Shown here: positions 1 through 11,900 of the stretch, piece after piece
Numbering within the stretch: the stretch's first letter is position 1
How the letters are laid out: each line of letters begins with the position of its first letter
NCBI GenBank assembly: GCA_963281155.1
Contig: CAUJLY010000003.1
Coordinates: 1,302,001-1,366,000, forward strand
Source: Rhabditophanes sp. KR3021
Lineage: Eukaryota; Nematoda; Chromadorea; Rhabditida; Alloionematidae
Direction of reading: 5' to 3'
Length of the DNA: 64,000 bases
The notes under the pieces: generated by a model
What the model was told of the DNA's origin: nothing
The model's input: the letters and a program-made list of their open reading frames with translations, nothing else
Database searches by the model: none
Translations under genes and position numbers: made by a program

Positions 1-129
1 ACTTGATTTACTTAAAAGCACGTCCACGCACCAACAAACAACTCAATAAACGACAACAAATAATACGAAATAACAACAATTTTATTAAAGAAAAATATTA
101 CATTATTAAAGACCATTAAGTTAATAAAG

Positions 130-2056
130 TCATGAATGGGGCCTTCTTTTATCAGGAGTATCTACAGTCATATTAATTAATTCCTCAAAGCCGTTCATTC
201 GGTTAAAAAAGTCTATAGAATTGTCGTTTTTAAGCTGCTCTAATGTTGATTTGAAATCGAGAGGTAACGTTTGTTGGGAAACATTCCGGTCGGGAGTTAG
301 GAGGTGGTTTGTTGACAGGAATTGGCTGCTGGTTGCTTCGAAGTTGGAGTTGGAAAAGTTGGTGAAGGATTTTGCGGGGGATGTCGTTGAGTACGGGATA
401 TTTGAGGTAGGTTCAGGTTGTTTTTGGGAGTTCGAGTTAGATGGGAATTGAAAGGTCGTTTCGGATGTCTGAAAATAGAGATTAAATTATGGATGTAGTT
501 GTTTGTTTTTAAGATACTTTTACAATTCCGGAATTCTTTCCATATGGCATAGATTTGAAAGGAACGTATGATTGGGGTTGGACAATCTTGGAAGTTGAAG
601 GTTGGTCGCTATTTTTGTAATCTCTTTCAGTATTCCTGCGCTTCTTTTCAAACTTATCAGATCTTTGCGAGCTTTCGTCGCTTTCACTACCACTTTCTTC
701 GTCCTCGACTGCTGTCGCATGTTCTTTCATTCCACCACAAATCATACCACCATACTTTCTCTTCATAAAAGTAGCAAATGTATGCCAAAGATCATTAACT
801 GTATCAGGTAAATTCAAAGCATAATAAAACTCAATATGTTCTTGCCGTCCACAAAGAAAGTAAAGTTCGGACACCTTTGCATTCGCATCACAATCAACAT
901 TCGATATACCCTCTTCTAAACTTTTCTTGTCGTAAAAGAAAATATCCTTAGTTCCAATGGTTGATTCATTAGCTGGTTCAATATCTCTAATGGGATTTCC
1001 GTTCAAGCCAACACTCACATCGTTATTAGCTCTAAAAGGCTTGATTCCCTTTCTAGACAAAATTTTATTCAACGAAATTTTCTTAAGGGACCCATCTGAG
1101 AAGAAGGAAATCGAATAATCCTTCAAAACCATCTTCTCCGTCGGAGCAATCCTGAACTCAATATTCTTATGATTAATCTTCCACTTAGGCGACAACAAAT
1201 CAAAAATCCTCTGTATCTTCTCTTCCATATGAAACTTAATAACAACCCTCGGATTCTGTCCACAACTTTGCTTTACATAATTATAATCCACCGACCTTCT
1301 AGGAAACAAATGAATAAAAAGATGTTCATGGACATTGCCAGGGCATTCATGTTCAGGCAGTAATTTAAGCAAGGCAGGACAGACAGGTGTCTTGATACAC
1401 GTAGTACAAGTCTTTTTCCTAACATGAACGTACCCAGTACCAATTAACTTCCTAAATTTCTCTGCATTATTCTTTGACAAATCTCCAACCTTCTTTTTCC
1501 ATTCAATTCCATTGATAATAATAAAAAGCTCACGAACTTCTCTCGGAATATGTTGGATTTCTTGGTCGGTGATGCGAGCGTGACTTTTGTAGATTCGGTA
1601 GAGATTATGCCATTGCGAACGGACTTGAACCACATCCTTTGCTACTTTCTTTTTGTGCATATATTTGGTTATTAGATCGAAGTCTTTGCCATTTGCTTTG
1701 ATGGCATCATAGAATGTGTTGTGGTCTGCTGGGGACCAGGTATTCTTTTTGATCTTTTCGACGCCATCTACTGATTCTAGTGGGAGTGGACAGGAAATAC
1801 TCAAGCCATTAGATCCCTCCTCGAAGCCTAAATCCATTGGAAGGTCTTTTTCAGCGTAGTTGGGTCTTCTGTCTTCAATGGTAGTATGGCTCGAATTGGA
1901 CGCTTGGTCAGACGCAGCCAACATTGCCGCCTTTTCATTTTGTTTTATTTCTTTTTGCTTAACTTTATTCATCATAATGTTGTTGCCTTTGACTGGTGAA
2001 GTATTTTTGAAGACTTTCCGCCTTCTTGACACACTTTCTGTAGTAGATTCATTCAT
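130..2056 (-). CDS. Cramped/CRAMP1-like SANT-domain protein
   Basis: I assign two exons, 2056-518 and 468-130, joined by a 49-nt intron (donor GTATCT at 517, acceptor TATTTTCAG at 469) in phase 0. This gives about 625 aa. Residues 105-160 form a SANT/Myb-type domain (KKNTWSPADHNTFYDAI, then a run ending VRSQWHNLYRIYK), followed by a conserved region with FRKLIGTGYVHVRK. This order matches the chromatin protein Cramped of flies and CRAMP1 of mammals, linked to Polycomb-type silencing and linker-histone expression. The C-terminal exon is Ser/Asn/Thr-rich and ends DTPDKRRPHS. Without the second exon the protein would stop 7 residues into the intron. An AATAAA lies near position 80 on this strand. 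The start at 2056 is chosen over an in-frame ATG at 2089 because the extra residues are hydrophobic and unlike a nuclear protein start. Family call is fairly sure; function is by homology. Confidence 0.72.
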
Positions 2057-2421
2057 AATAAAGAGATAGAATAAAATGTAAGTGTTCAATAGTAAAGGAA
2101 TGCTTTTTTAAACGTGATTGTATAACATTGGAATGTCGTAACATACAAAATCTATTCAAAACAACGTAAACAAAACTCATAAAATAATTAAGTTTATTAC
2201 CTAAACAAACGCAACAACAAAGAATCCCTCATCATCGCATCATATTAAATATTATACATACAAAAAAATAAATAGCGTTGACTGTTAATAAAAAATAATA
2301 AAAATAATATTGAAAGAATTTATAATAAGGTTCTATTTACAAATTAGTTATACCCATGTGTAGTACTAATATAATCATTTCCATTTTGTGTTAAAAGCTA
2401 CATATATTCTATTGGGCCGGT
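2057..2421. other. intergenic, head of CRAMP1-like / tail of Sel1 gene
   Basis: About 365 nt of AT-rich sequence between two genes on the minus strand. It should hold the 3'UTR of the Sel1-repeat gene and the promoter of the CRAMP1-like gene. I see no other gene or RNA in it. Confidence 0.5.
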
Positions 2422-3410
2422 CTAGTTAATTTTGAATCTACTTTGGAGCATTTGGAAGCTTAGATTGAAGTGGTTTTCTTCGGTCTTGAGAACTTTTTCA
2501 ATGATGGCCCTGGCTTGAGCGGGGAAGTCTTTGTATTGGAGGAATTTTTCGAACTTTCTTTGGTAGGATGAGTCGAGCTGGACGAGTGTTTCGACTTGCT
2601 TTTGGCAGAGTTGCCTGTCAAAGTCCGAGGAGCGAATGTTGTGGACGGTCATGTAGTAGACAGCGTCGGCATACTCTTGATCGGCAGACTTTTTCATCAA
2701 CTCGAATCCCTGAACTGTGTCTTTGTCTAAGCCGAGACCACGGATCATACAAGCTGCTAAATGGTATTGTGATGGAGCATGTCCAGATCCACTCAAAACA
2801 CTCCAAATGCTGATGGCCTAAATATTAATTAATTTAAAGAAATGAATTAATCCATTACCTTCTCTTTATCCTCAGTAATTCCCCTTCCCTCAAACATGGA
2901 AGTAGCGAAATTAAAAAACACCATTTTCTCTTCCTCGGTACACTCAGCTAAATGAAGATTAGAAGCAACTGAGGCATCTTCTTCCTCAATCATCTCTACT
3001 ACTACTTCTTCGCATTGAGTGCTGGCATCAACTTTGAGAGTACTATGTTCGATGGAAAGTTTTCCAAGACCTTCAATAACTAGGGGTTCTCCAGTGGCAG
3101 GTGAGTTGAATAAATTGAGTGGCTTTCTTCTAAATATTTGGCCATCTTCGTTGAGATTTAAATAAAGTCTGGAGGAATAGTCATTTAAAGACTTGTAGGG
3201 AGAGATGTTTCCATTCAAACAAAGTGATAAAATAGAAGAAGCTTGACCTGGTTTGAGACTCAATAAGTGTGTTTGAAGGCTAAAGAGAATAATACTTAAT
3301 CTAACACAACCAACTTACTCTTTTTCTTCTTGCCCTTGTTCTCCTGCAGGTATAATAAATCTTGATCCATGACGAAAGACATTTGTCAAGGCAACTCGAT
3401 GTGTAGACAT
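2422..3410 (-). CDS. Sel1-repeat protein, DELE1-like
   Basis: Three exons, 3410-3319, 3279-2859 and 2817-2422, join in frame (92+421+396 nt) to a 302-aa protein. Both introns are about 40 nt with GTAAGT and GTAATG donors. The C-terminal half has Sel1/TPR-type repeats: MFEGRGITEDKEKAISIW, then AACMIRGLGLDKDTVQGFEL, then an incomplete third with ADAVYYM. The N-terminus (MSTHRVALTNVFRHGSRF) is basic, lacks acids and could be a mitochondrial targeting signal. DELE1 is a mitochondrial Sel1-repeat protein that relays mitochondrial stress to the integrated stress response, and the layout fits. It could equally be another Sel1-repeat family, since these repeats are degenerate. An acidic stretch (EEVVVEMIEEEDAS) lies before the repeats. 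Confidence 0.6.
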
Positions 3411-3921
3411 GAATATAATCGTTGATGGCAAAAAGCTGTTGTGTGTAATCAAAAGGCTTCTTGATTACAATCTATTCAAAACCAACTTAATAATATCAAA
3501 TTAAAGTTGTTTAAAACATAAGAGATTAGCACTTCTAATTGACACTAACTACACGTCAATCACTCGTCAGGAAGAAAATTCTTATTTGGGCAGGACAGCA
3601 GTCGGCTAAAATTAAAAGATGATATAATAAGCGATATTTTTAATTGGGATGTGCTTATTATGTCACATTTCGGTTAATAATTGAACCTAAATTTTGACAT
3701 TAGATTGTCGATATATATAAAAGTATTTGATAAGGTAAGATCGTGTGATGTTTGTTTTTGATCGCGACCATGTGATGATGAAACAAAGATAAGAGAATTC
3801 ATCTAGAATGGGTGACGACTGGCTGGGTGTATGTCTCGACAGGAAAGTCTATGGAACAAAGTTGGTTTGGGTGGTTTCTAGGGTCATATTCACTAACAAA
3901 CATTTCAACACTAAATTACAG
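3411..3921. promoter_or_regulatory. shared upstream region of divergent genes
   Basis: Sequence between the start of the Sel1-repeat gene (-) and the start of the lipid-anchor-type gene (+). The two genes point away from each other, so promoters of both should lie here. A strong splice acceptor (TTACAG) directly precedes the ATG at 3922. A possible alternative short coding exon at 3808-3828 ends in a GTATGT donor. Confidence 0.4.
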
Positions 3922-4663
3922 ATGGGAAACTGTATCAAAAAGCCCATTGACGGAGCCAACTTTAAAGAAGAATGTAACTTTATTTGTTCATTAAACCTTT
4001 TCTAATTTTAATTTATAGATGGATATACAAAGGGAACCAGATCAAAAAACAAGTCGAAAAAACGAGATGATACGTCATCCTTAGCAACGGTTAGTTTGGG
4101 TGGTAATTTATTGATGACGATGTTTTTGTTTTCAGGGTGAGGACAATGTACTTGTTTCGATGTTTATGCCTCAAATGAAGCTGGTCAATGGGGATCTTAA
4201 AGTTTCGGATACAGTTACTGAGATCATTTGTGTGGAAAAATCAAAAAGGGAAGCTTTGTGCGAAGATATTAATGTTAGTGGTAACCTTCAAACAACAACT
4301 TCAAAAAAAGAGTTGGATAACTGCAAGGAAACAAAGGAGATAATTGCGCATGAACCAATTATTCACTCGTTCAAAAGTGTTCCTTTGCCTGCATTTTTGA
4401 GCAGTCCTATTCCTCCGCCAGAAAAAACTGAAGAAATACCGATTCAAGATGGGAAAGCTCGGAATATATGCCCAATGCCCGCGTTCATCTTAGAAGAAAA
4501 GTTCACTCCTGGGAGAAACATCGAAAACTTTTTCGATAAAAAAGGAAGATTTCGTAAGGATGAACCTGTAAATACATACCTGGCTCGAAAGCAAATTGAA
4601 GAAGGAACAAGGAAAAAGGACTCCGCAATAGAAACCCCAACAGATACCCCTACTGGTTTATAA
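3922..4663 (+). CDS. unknown protein with MGNC lipidation-type N-terminus
   Basis: Three exons, 3922-3973, 4019-4089 and 4136-4663, splice in frame to 216 aa. The N-terminus MGNCIKKP is the pattern of N-myristoylation on Gly2 followed by palmitoylation on Cys3, with a basic stretch (KGTRSKNKSKKR) that would help membrane binding. The rest is hydrophilic, with a proline-rich part (PLPAFLSSPIPPPEKTEE) and PMPAFILEEKF, which repeats the PLPAFL theme. I do not recognise the family. The ATG sits directly after a splice acceptor. An alternative first exon at 3808-3828 (MGDDWLG, donor GTATGT) would join in phase, placing MGNC internally and removing the lipid signal from the very end. Intron boundaries are clear; function is unknown. 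Confidence 0.6.
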
Positions 4664-5966
4664 GATTTAATATATTATATTTTGTCACTTTATTTATTAA
4701 TTATTAACACAAACTGCATTCTTAATAAAATTTTTTTTTTAAATTAAAACTGTATTTTTTAATGTCATCATTTATAATTACACAATTTATTGCAACTTTT
4801 CCTTTTCATAAAAAATGCCCTGACCATCATTTAATGAGTAGGCGTCAAATCAACTATTATGTTTTTATATGTTCGAAAGGCACTTTTAAATAGTTTGTTA
4901 TGTGTTTCTTCTTCCAGGAACCATAAAGTGTGTAGGAAAGATGGGCTAGATTGATCGTGATAATAGATTAATGTATAAACATAGAGCAATTGTTTAATAC
5001 GGCACAGCCCAGATTCTCACTTAAGTTTTGAGGCAGAGGTATGTTAACGTAAAATTAAAAACATATTTTAGCGAGGGCGGAAAAAGAGGTTAGTAGGAGA
5101 GATAAACATTCTTGATACTGTGAATTAGGGAAAATATTTGTTTGTCGCCAGAGATTATCATCTACATACACACATCAAAACAGATTGATATTGTTTGTTG
5201 GTAAGAGGACAGCTGTGTGTAGTCTAAGTTAACTGATCAAAGTGCCACAAATTACAGAGGCGATACAAATCAAGACAACGATTGTAGAGTAAGTTTATCT
5301 TTACTAACTCTTGCCTACAAATATCTTATGGCATCCCATCTCGAAAGAATTTGTTGTGAGTCTGGTTGAAGAAGAAGATGTCGCCGCACACATCCCATCA
5401 ACAATTTAAGAAGGGCTAAGCGAATATATGTATGTAGGTGATGGTACCTTTTTAAAAACAAAGATAAACAGCACCATTTGATATGTTGTAGTATATTCTC
5501 TCCATTAAAATCGTATATATAATGTGGCACTCAATTGATAAAGCTCATCAAGTTGCAACGAACAAGGCTATATCACTGATAGTTAGTTATTATTTTTGAT
5601 TTCTTCCTACTCTCGCCAATATCATATCTGAGAGGGTTGGCGTTTCTTTACAAATACACACATCTAAAAAGTTGTCTTCATAGAATTGGCATGGCTTTAG
5701 ATTGGTGCCCCTGCTCCTACGCTAATAAAAAGATGTTAACTTTTAATAGTTAAATAGTGATTCGATTTTTCTTAGTTTTATTTTTCTTGTCTTCTGTTGT
5801 TCTTGTTTATTTTTATTTTATATAAGTTCATAAAACCTCATATCCTTATCATTTGGATTCAATTCGTTCGTTTCAATTCACTTCTTCCCGTTTTAACCCA
5901 AATCTGTTTTTCATTATTTAACTTCATTTGTTTCAGAACCTTTTTTACCTTTAAAATCTTATTATC
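4664..5966. promoter_or_regulatory. upstream region of long tropomyosin isoforms
   Basis: About 1.3 kb between the stop of the upstream gene and the first tropomyosin exon. It is AT-rich with no credible coding frame. AATAAA at about 4725 probably ends the upstream transcript. The rest should carry the distal tropomyosin promoter and 5'UTR; this is inferred from position only. Confidence 0.4.
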
Positions 5967-8900
5967 ATGGATGCCATCAAGAAAAAGATGCAAGCGATGA
6001 AAATCGAGAAGGTAACTTTAATGCACTAATTTTAATTCAATTCAATCAACTTCCTAAATTCAATCTAACCTACAAACCGCTTTTTGTACAACAACAAATA
6101 GTGATTCATTTTCCCTACATTAATTACCATCTATTAAATAGTTTCATAAATTATCACTAAGAATCATCTTTAAGTAACTCTTCAACTGTTACTCTTTTCA
6201 TCTCGTCTCAGAAGCCTGATCTATCATCTATAATTGTATCAATATATACATATTTAATGATATAAGGATATATAGACAAAGAGATAAAGTCAACGTAAAA
6301 AAAGCTAGTTGACTTGAGTTAAGAGAACGGGAGATAAGAGAAAGAAAGATACACTCACATTTGATGATTACTAAGAATTAAGTTGTTGCTAAGAGAGATG
6401 TGTGTAGGAGTGTGTGTAGGAGAGATATTGACGAATAAATATTAGAGATCATCTAACAATAATTTACCACTTCTTTTTGATGATAAATAACTTCTTGACG
6501 GTTAGGTGATAAAGAAATGGGATTGATTGGATTGTTTGATTATCACATTTTTCAATTTATAAAAATGGATTTGTTATAGGATAATGCCCTCGATCGTGCT
6601 GACGCCGCTGAAGAAAAAGTCAGACAAACTGCTGAGAAGTTGGAAAGATCCGAAGAAGAATTAAAAGACACCCAAAAGAAGATGATGGCTGTTGAGAACG
6701 ATCTTGACAAATATATGGAAGACTTGAACACCGCTAACGGCCAACTTGAAGAAAAGGAAAAGAAGGTCCAAGAAGTATGTTTTGCTCATAAAACTTCATA
6801 ATCCTCGTCAATTCTTATTTGACGGGAAGATTTTCAGCGATCCTCAATAGTACGTTCAATTTCTTGCAAGCTTCCAACCAATTATTAACAAACAAATAAT
6901 GGAGAATATTTCCTTACAATGATGACTATTTTTGAGAGTTGAAAAACTAGTTTCTTCCACAATGCATTAAATGCGATTTTTAGTTAAGGTACAAATTGAT
7001 CAAACATTTCCCCTTTTTCTGAAACATTAAAAAGAATTTTTTGTTGACATCAAAAGCATATGTTCTTTGATTAAAAAATCAAAAAATATAGATAATGGTA
7101 AATGATAAAGAACAATAACTGTTGAAAAAATTTATAGTAAAAAAGACTAAGCCATGACATGCTTTTTATTAAGCCTTTGACAAAACCACATTCATGACAT
7201 TTTTTGGATTGGAGCTTTTAACGTATGTATTTACTTAAATGATAAAGGTGTGAAAAGATCGACATGGAGATTAACTGTTGTTGATTCGTGTGTGTTAATA
7301 ACTTGAATAATAATGTCAATCATAAAGTATGAATCATTGACATCATTTTTCCTTTTCCAGTCATTAATTGTTTTATCAGACTTTTATAATTAGCATTAGT
7401 AATAATCTCACTATTATTATTTAGTCATTTGAATATTACAACAATACACAACTGGTAGATTAGTATAAAGCCTTATTTACGTTCCTTATTCTATTATCGC
7501 CTTTCCCTTCAACTATCTCTAAAACACATTTTCACTAAAAGAGCCATAATCAGCCTATTAAAGCTCTGTAATCTATTTAGATTCAAGTTCAACATTGACT
7601 ACTATCTTTTGTTGTTTAACAATACTCCAACTTGTCTAGTTATTTTTTAGAAAAAGAAAACATCATGAGTAAGTGACCATTAAACAAACATATTCCCTTT
7701 TTTGTAAAAAACGATTCATTGACAATACCATTCTTTCATTTACTTACCAAAATAGCTAAAAAATAGATACAGATAAATATACATTTTTATGAATGTAAAA
7801 ATAACTTGATGACAGTTGGTGCTTTATTTCAACAGCCCCAAAAAAGGAAAAATTTCTTTGATCACTTCTTTAAATCTTGCTCTCCCATTCATCATCATTA
7901 CTTTTTAATTCACACGCACAATAGATCCCCTATTAACAACGAAAAAAGCAATACTTAGTCAATTAAAAATATGTGTTGACCATCATCAGGCAAAGTGTGA
8001 CTGAAATTAATGTATTCTGAATATGTTTTGCCCTTTCGGTCATCATCCAACTTCTCAATTATATTTTTATTATAAAATATATGTACATCAATTTTTATTT
8101 TACATACACATATATAGTAAGTATTTTAAATAGTATGTTTACAATCACACCCCACACCAAAACCTTTTCCGAAAACTTTTACCCTATTCCTACAAATTAT
8201 TTTTCGTCACCATCCATAGGCAATAATAATATTAAGTATATATTTAAATTTATATAAATTTTCTTTGTCACCATCCCAAATACATGTGTATCTATTATTT
8301 AGTATATTTTTTTGGGTGTTGATAAAATGTAATTTAATAAAAGAGAACGGTAATAGGATCGACAATATATTATATAGTAATTCAATTTGACAAAACATAT
8401 TTTATACTACCTACCTATTATTATCTTTCTATCCTTCTTCGTTTGTCAACGAAAAACTTTTACCTTCATGACATGATGTTCGTTACATTTATTCATTTAC
8501 ATACTTTATAAATGGATAAATGAATAATAGGATATACTTTTACTTTTAAAAACTTTTTCATATACTCAATTCATTTTTTGATTTTAATTGAGCTTGCAAA
8601 ATATTCATTTGAGTGGATTTCTATGTATATAAAAGTAATTATAACAATAGTTGTGTACAAACAAAAATATGCATATTATTTATAGGTACTATTATTAAAA
8701 TCATTAACACACAAAAGTACCCTCATTACTTTATCCTTTTTGAGTGAAGAGACTTTTGTAGGGTTTTGTCTTTGATTTTAGGTAAAGAATGTGCCTTTAT
8801 TCACTCTCCTAAAGTACAAAAGCATACACACACATTTTATTTTATTTACTATTAATGGATATTAAATTAAACAATGTGTATAAACAAAAGAGGCCTCCAT

Positions 8901-11900
8901 GTCCTTATCGCTCTCTTTCAAACACAATCCCCCTATACAATCACTCAAATTAATGTTTGATATAGGTTTTAGTAGATTTGTGATAAACTTGACGCGACCA
9001 ATCTTTTTCTGTATCCAATTGAGTCTATTTTAAACGTCGTAGCTTAGAAGCCGGAAAGCTCCTATATATTATACTTACTCAATATCATCTCTCCCACTCT
9101 TTACCGTAAACTTTTTCTAAATAGCAAAATTGTCTAAATTACTCCACCAAAATATTTTCAATTATTTGATTTAAATAAACACTGACAACACAATTTGAGC
9201 TCGTCCCATACCCACATAACAAGACAATAAAGCTCCTACCTACAGATTCTTTTTTGTGGTCGCCTTTTCTCTGTACAAAAATTACCCCAAACTCGCTTCT
9301 TCTCCTCGCCTCTCTCTTCTTAAAAAGAAGACTCTCCCCGAACATTTACCTCAAAATCACCAAGTTCCTGTCTTGTTTGCGCAACTTTAAGTTACCGGTC
9401 CAGGCGTGGTTCTTCTTATTTTCTTCAACACACACATAAATCTTTAAATTTACTCAACAATTTTCGATATACACAACCTCACTACCAACCATTTATTATA
9501 AGTTTCGAGAGTGAATATAACAATTATCATCTTTAAGCTACGAGTAGTAGTGTTGTAGATAGAAGAAGAAGACACCTATTATTATACTATTTTTGTTAAC
9601 TCAAATTATTTAGACTTTCGACATAATATCTACGTTACTAGCTTTTAGATTTTGCTATTTTGAGCTTTATTATACTCAATTTAAGCTTCATTGTACTCAA
9701 TTTAAGCTTATCTTTTTTGTCTAATAGCTTGTGGATTGGGTTTTATTATTCGAGCTTGATTTAGTTTCAACAACCAAATTACATTATAATTTTATAGTTC
9801 CTTAACCTAATAATCCATCATGTCTAAAGTTGAGCGCGGAGGTGCCCAACAAACATCCCTTCTCGATGTCCTTAAGAAGAAGATGCGTCAGGCTCGTGAA
9901 GAAGCCGAAACGGCTAAGGATGAGGCTGATGAGGTAAAGAGACATCTTGAGGAGGAAAGAAAGAAGCGTGAAGATGTGAGTTACATTTACTTAGTTTCCT
10001 TTTCTTACCTACCTTCATTATTAGGCTGAAGCCGAAGTTGCTGCCCTCAACAGAAGAATCGTATTGGTTGAAGAAGATCTTGAACGTACTGAGGATCGTC
10101 TCAAGACAGCTACTGTCAAGCTCGAAGAAGCTTCCAAAACTGCTGATGAAGCTGAACGGTACGCATATCCTAATTCCCTCCCCTCCCTTTATAGGCTGAA
10201 GCTGAAGTGGCTGCTCTTAACCGTCGTATGACTCTTCTCGAAGAAGAACTTGAACGTGCCGAAGATCGTTTGAAGATTGCCACCGAAAAGATGGAAGAAG
10301 CCTCCGTCAATTGTGATGAATCTGAACGGTAATTTTGATAACTCATTTAGATATCCAGCAGCCAGTCATTCGATCGTTATTCAAGAAAGAGCATCAATAT
10401 TTGTTAAATCAAGTCCACATTCAGCTTCAATTAAAATGTTAACTAAATTTAGCTTGCTTGCTATAGTCCTCTTCTTTTCACACCACTATTATAACTTTAT
10501 GTCAATTGTCTTTATTCGTTCAGTGCCCGTAAGACGATGGAAACTCGCTCTCAACAAGACGAAGAAAGAGCCAACATCCTTGAAGTTCAAGTCGATGAAG
10601 CTAAAGTCATTGCTGAAGATGCTGACAGAAAATACGAAGAGGTAGGGGATTGAGTCGATTTTTCGGTACCCCTCTTCAGTTATTAACTGTCGTTTATTTA
10701 CTTACACCCTACTAAATACTTTTCTTATTGCACTCTCTCAAGTTCACTTTCCGCTTACGCTTGCTCCAAATTAAAAAACTTAATATCCTATCCCCAAATA
10801 ACCTTTCCATCCTTTACCTTTTTAATTTAGTGCACGAAAAGTTCTGGAAACTCGTAGAGACGTTGATGATAATCGTTGCGAGGAACTTGAAGGAAAACTG
10901 AAAGTTAGTCAGAATGTGTTGCATGATACTGAATTTAAGTGCGAAGAGGTGTGTGTTGCATGTATTACCTTCTTTACTTCCTTAAATTAACGTTTGGTGA
11001 TGACTTTAAAAGTATCTGTTTGTCTATTTTGAAAGTGAAGTCTGTGTCTGGAATGTTTGTTTTTAATTGAAGCAGAAGAAGAACGATCAAATGACAAGGA
11101 TAAGACATTAGATAACTTGTTCTAAACAATTCAATTTAGTGTCCGTAAGGTCATGGAAAACCGTTCATTCGTTGACGAAGAAAGAGCCAACACCATCGAA
11201 GGACAACTCAAGGAAGCCCAACTTTTGGCTGAAGAAGCTGACAGAAAATACGATGAGGTTCGAATTGATAGACTAAATAGATAAACAGAATCTTTTAAAG
11301 CATGCCCCTACTAATACATTTTACTTTTCATTTTAATTTGAATCTCCAAATTACATTTACCTTTTAGGTCGCCCGTAAATTGGCTATGGTTGAAGCTGAT
11401 TTAGAAAGAGCTGAGGAACGTGCCGAAGCTGGAGAAAAGTAAGTTGTAACCCCAAAATTTGAATGACTTGAGTTAACTTTGCGAAATAATAAGATTTTAA
11501 ATTAATTAAACGATCTTAGTAAAATCGTCGAACTCGAAGAAGAGTTGAGAGTAGTCGGTAACAACTTGAAGTCATTGGAATTGTCTGAAGAAAAAGCCCT
11601 TGAAAAGGAGGAAGCTTTTGACACACAAATCCGCGCTCTTGACGCCAGACTTAAAGAGGTTTAGTATCTTTTTGTTCTTTCACAACCATTACACCTTTGT
11701 CGTTGTGTAGTAAATATGTTTATCAGTAATTAGGAACTGCATCACATCATTGCCTGCGAATGATACCTTTAAATATCTATTTTTACCTGAATGAAACCAA
11801 TAATTATCCTTCCACCCTTTGTTTAGCAAAATCGTCGAGTTAGAAGAAGAACTCCGTGTCGTTGGTAACAACTTGAAGTCCCTTGAAGTTTCTGAAGAAA

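Noticed and set aside
509..524. Stop at 509 as the end of the CRAMP1-like protein
   Set aside because: A GTATCT donor precedes it and a TATTTTCAG acceptor opens a 113-codon in-frame exon at 468-130, so the stop lies in an intron.
9139..9439. Reading frames on both strands in the tropomyosin intron
   Set aside because: Short, overlapping on opposite strands, no domain or splice context; more likely promoter or 5'UTR sequence.
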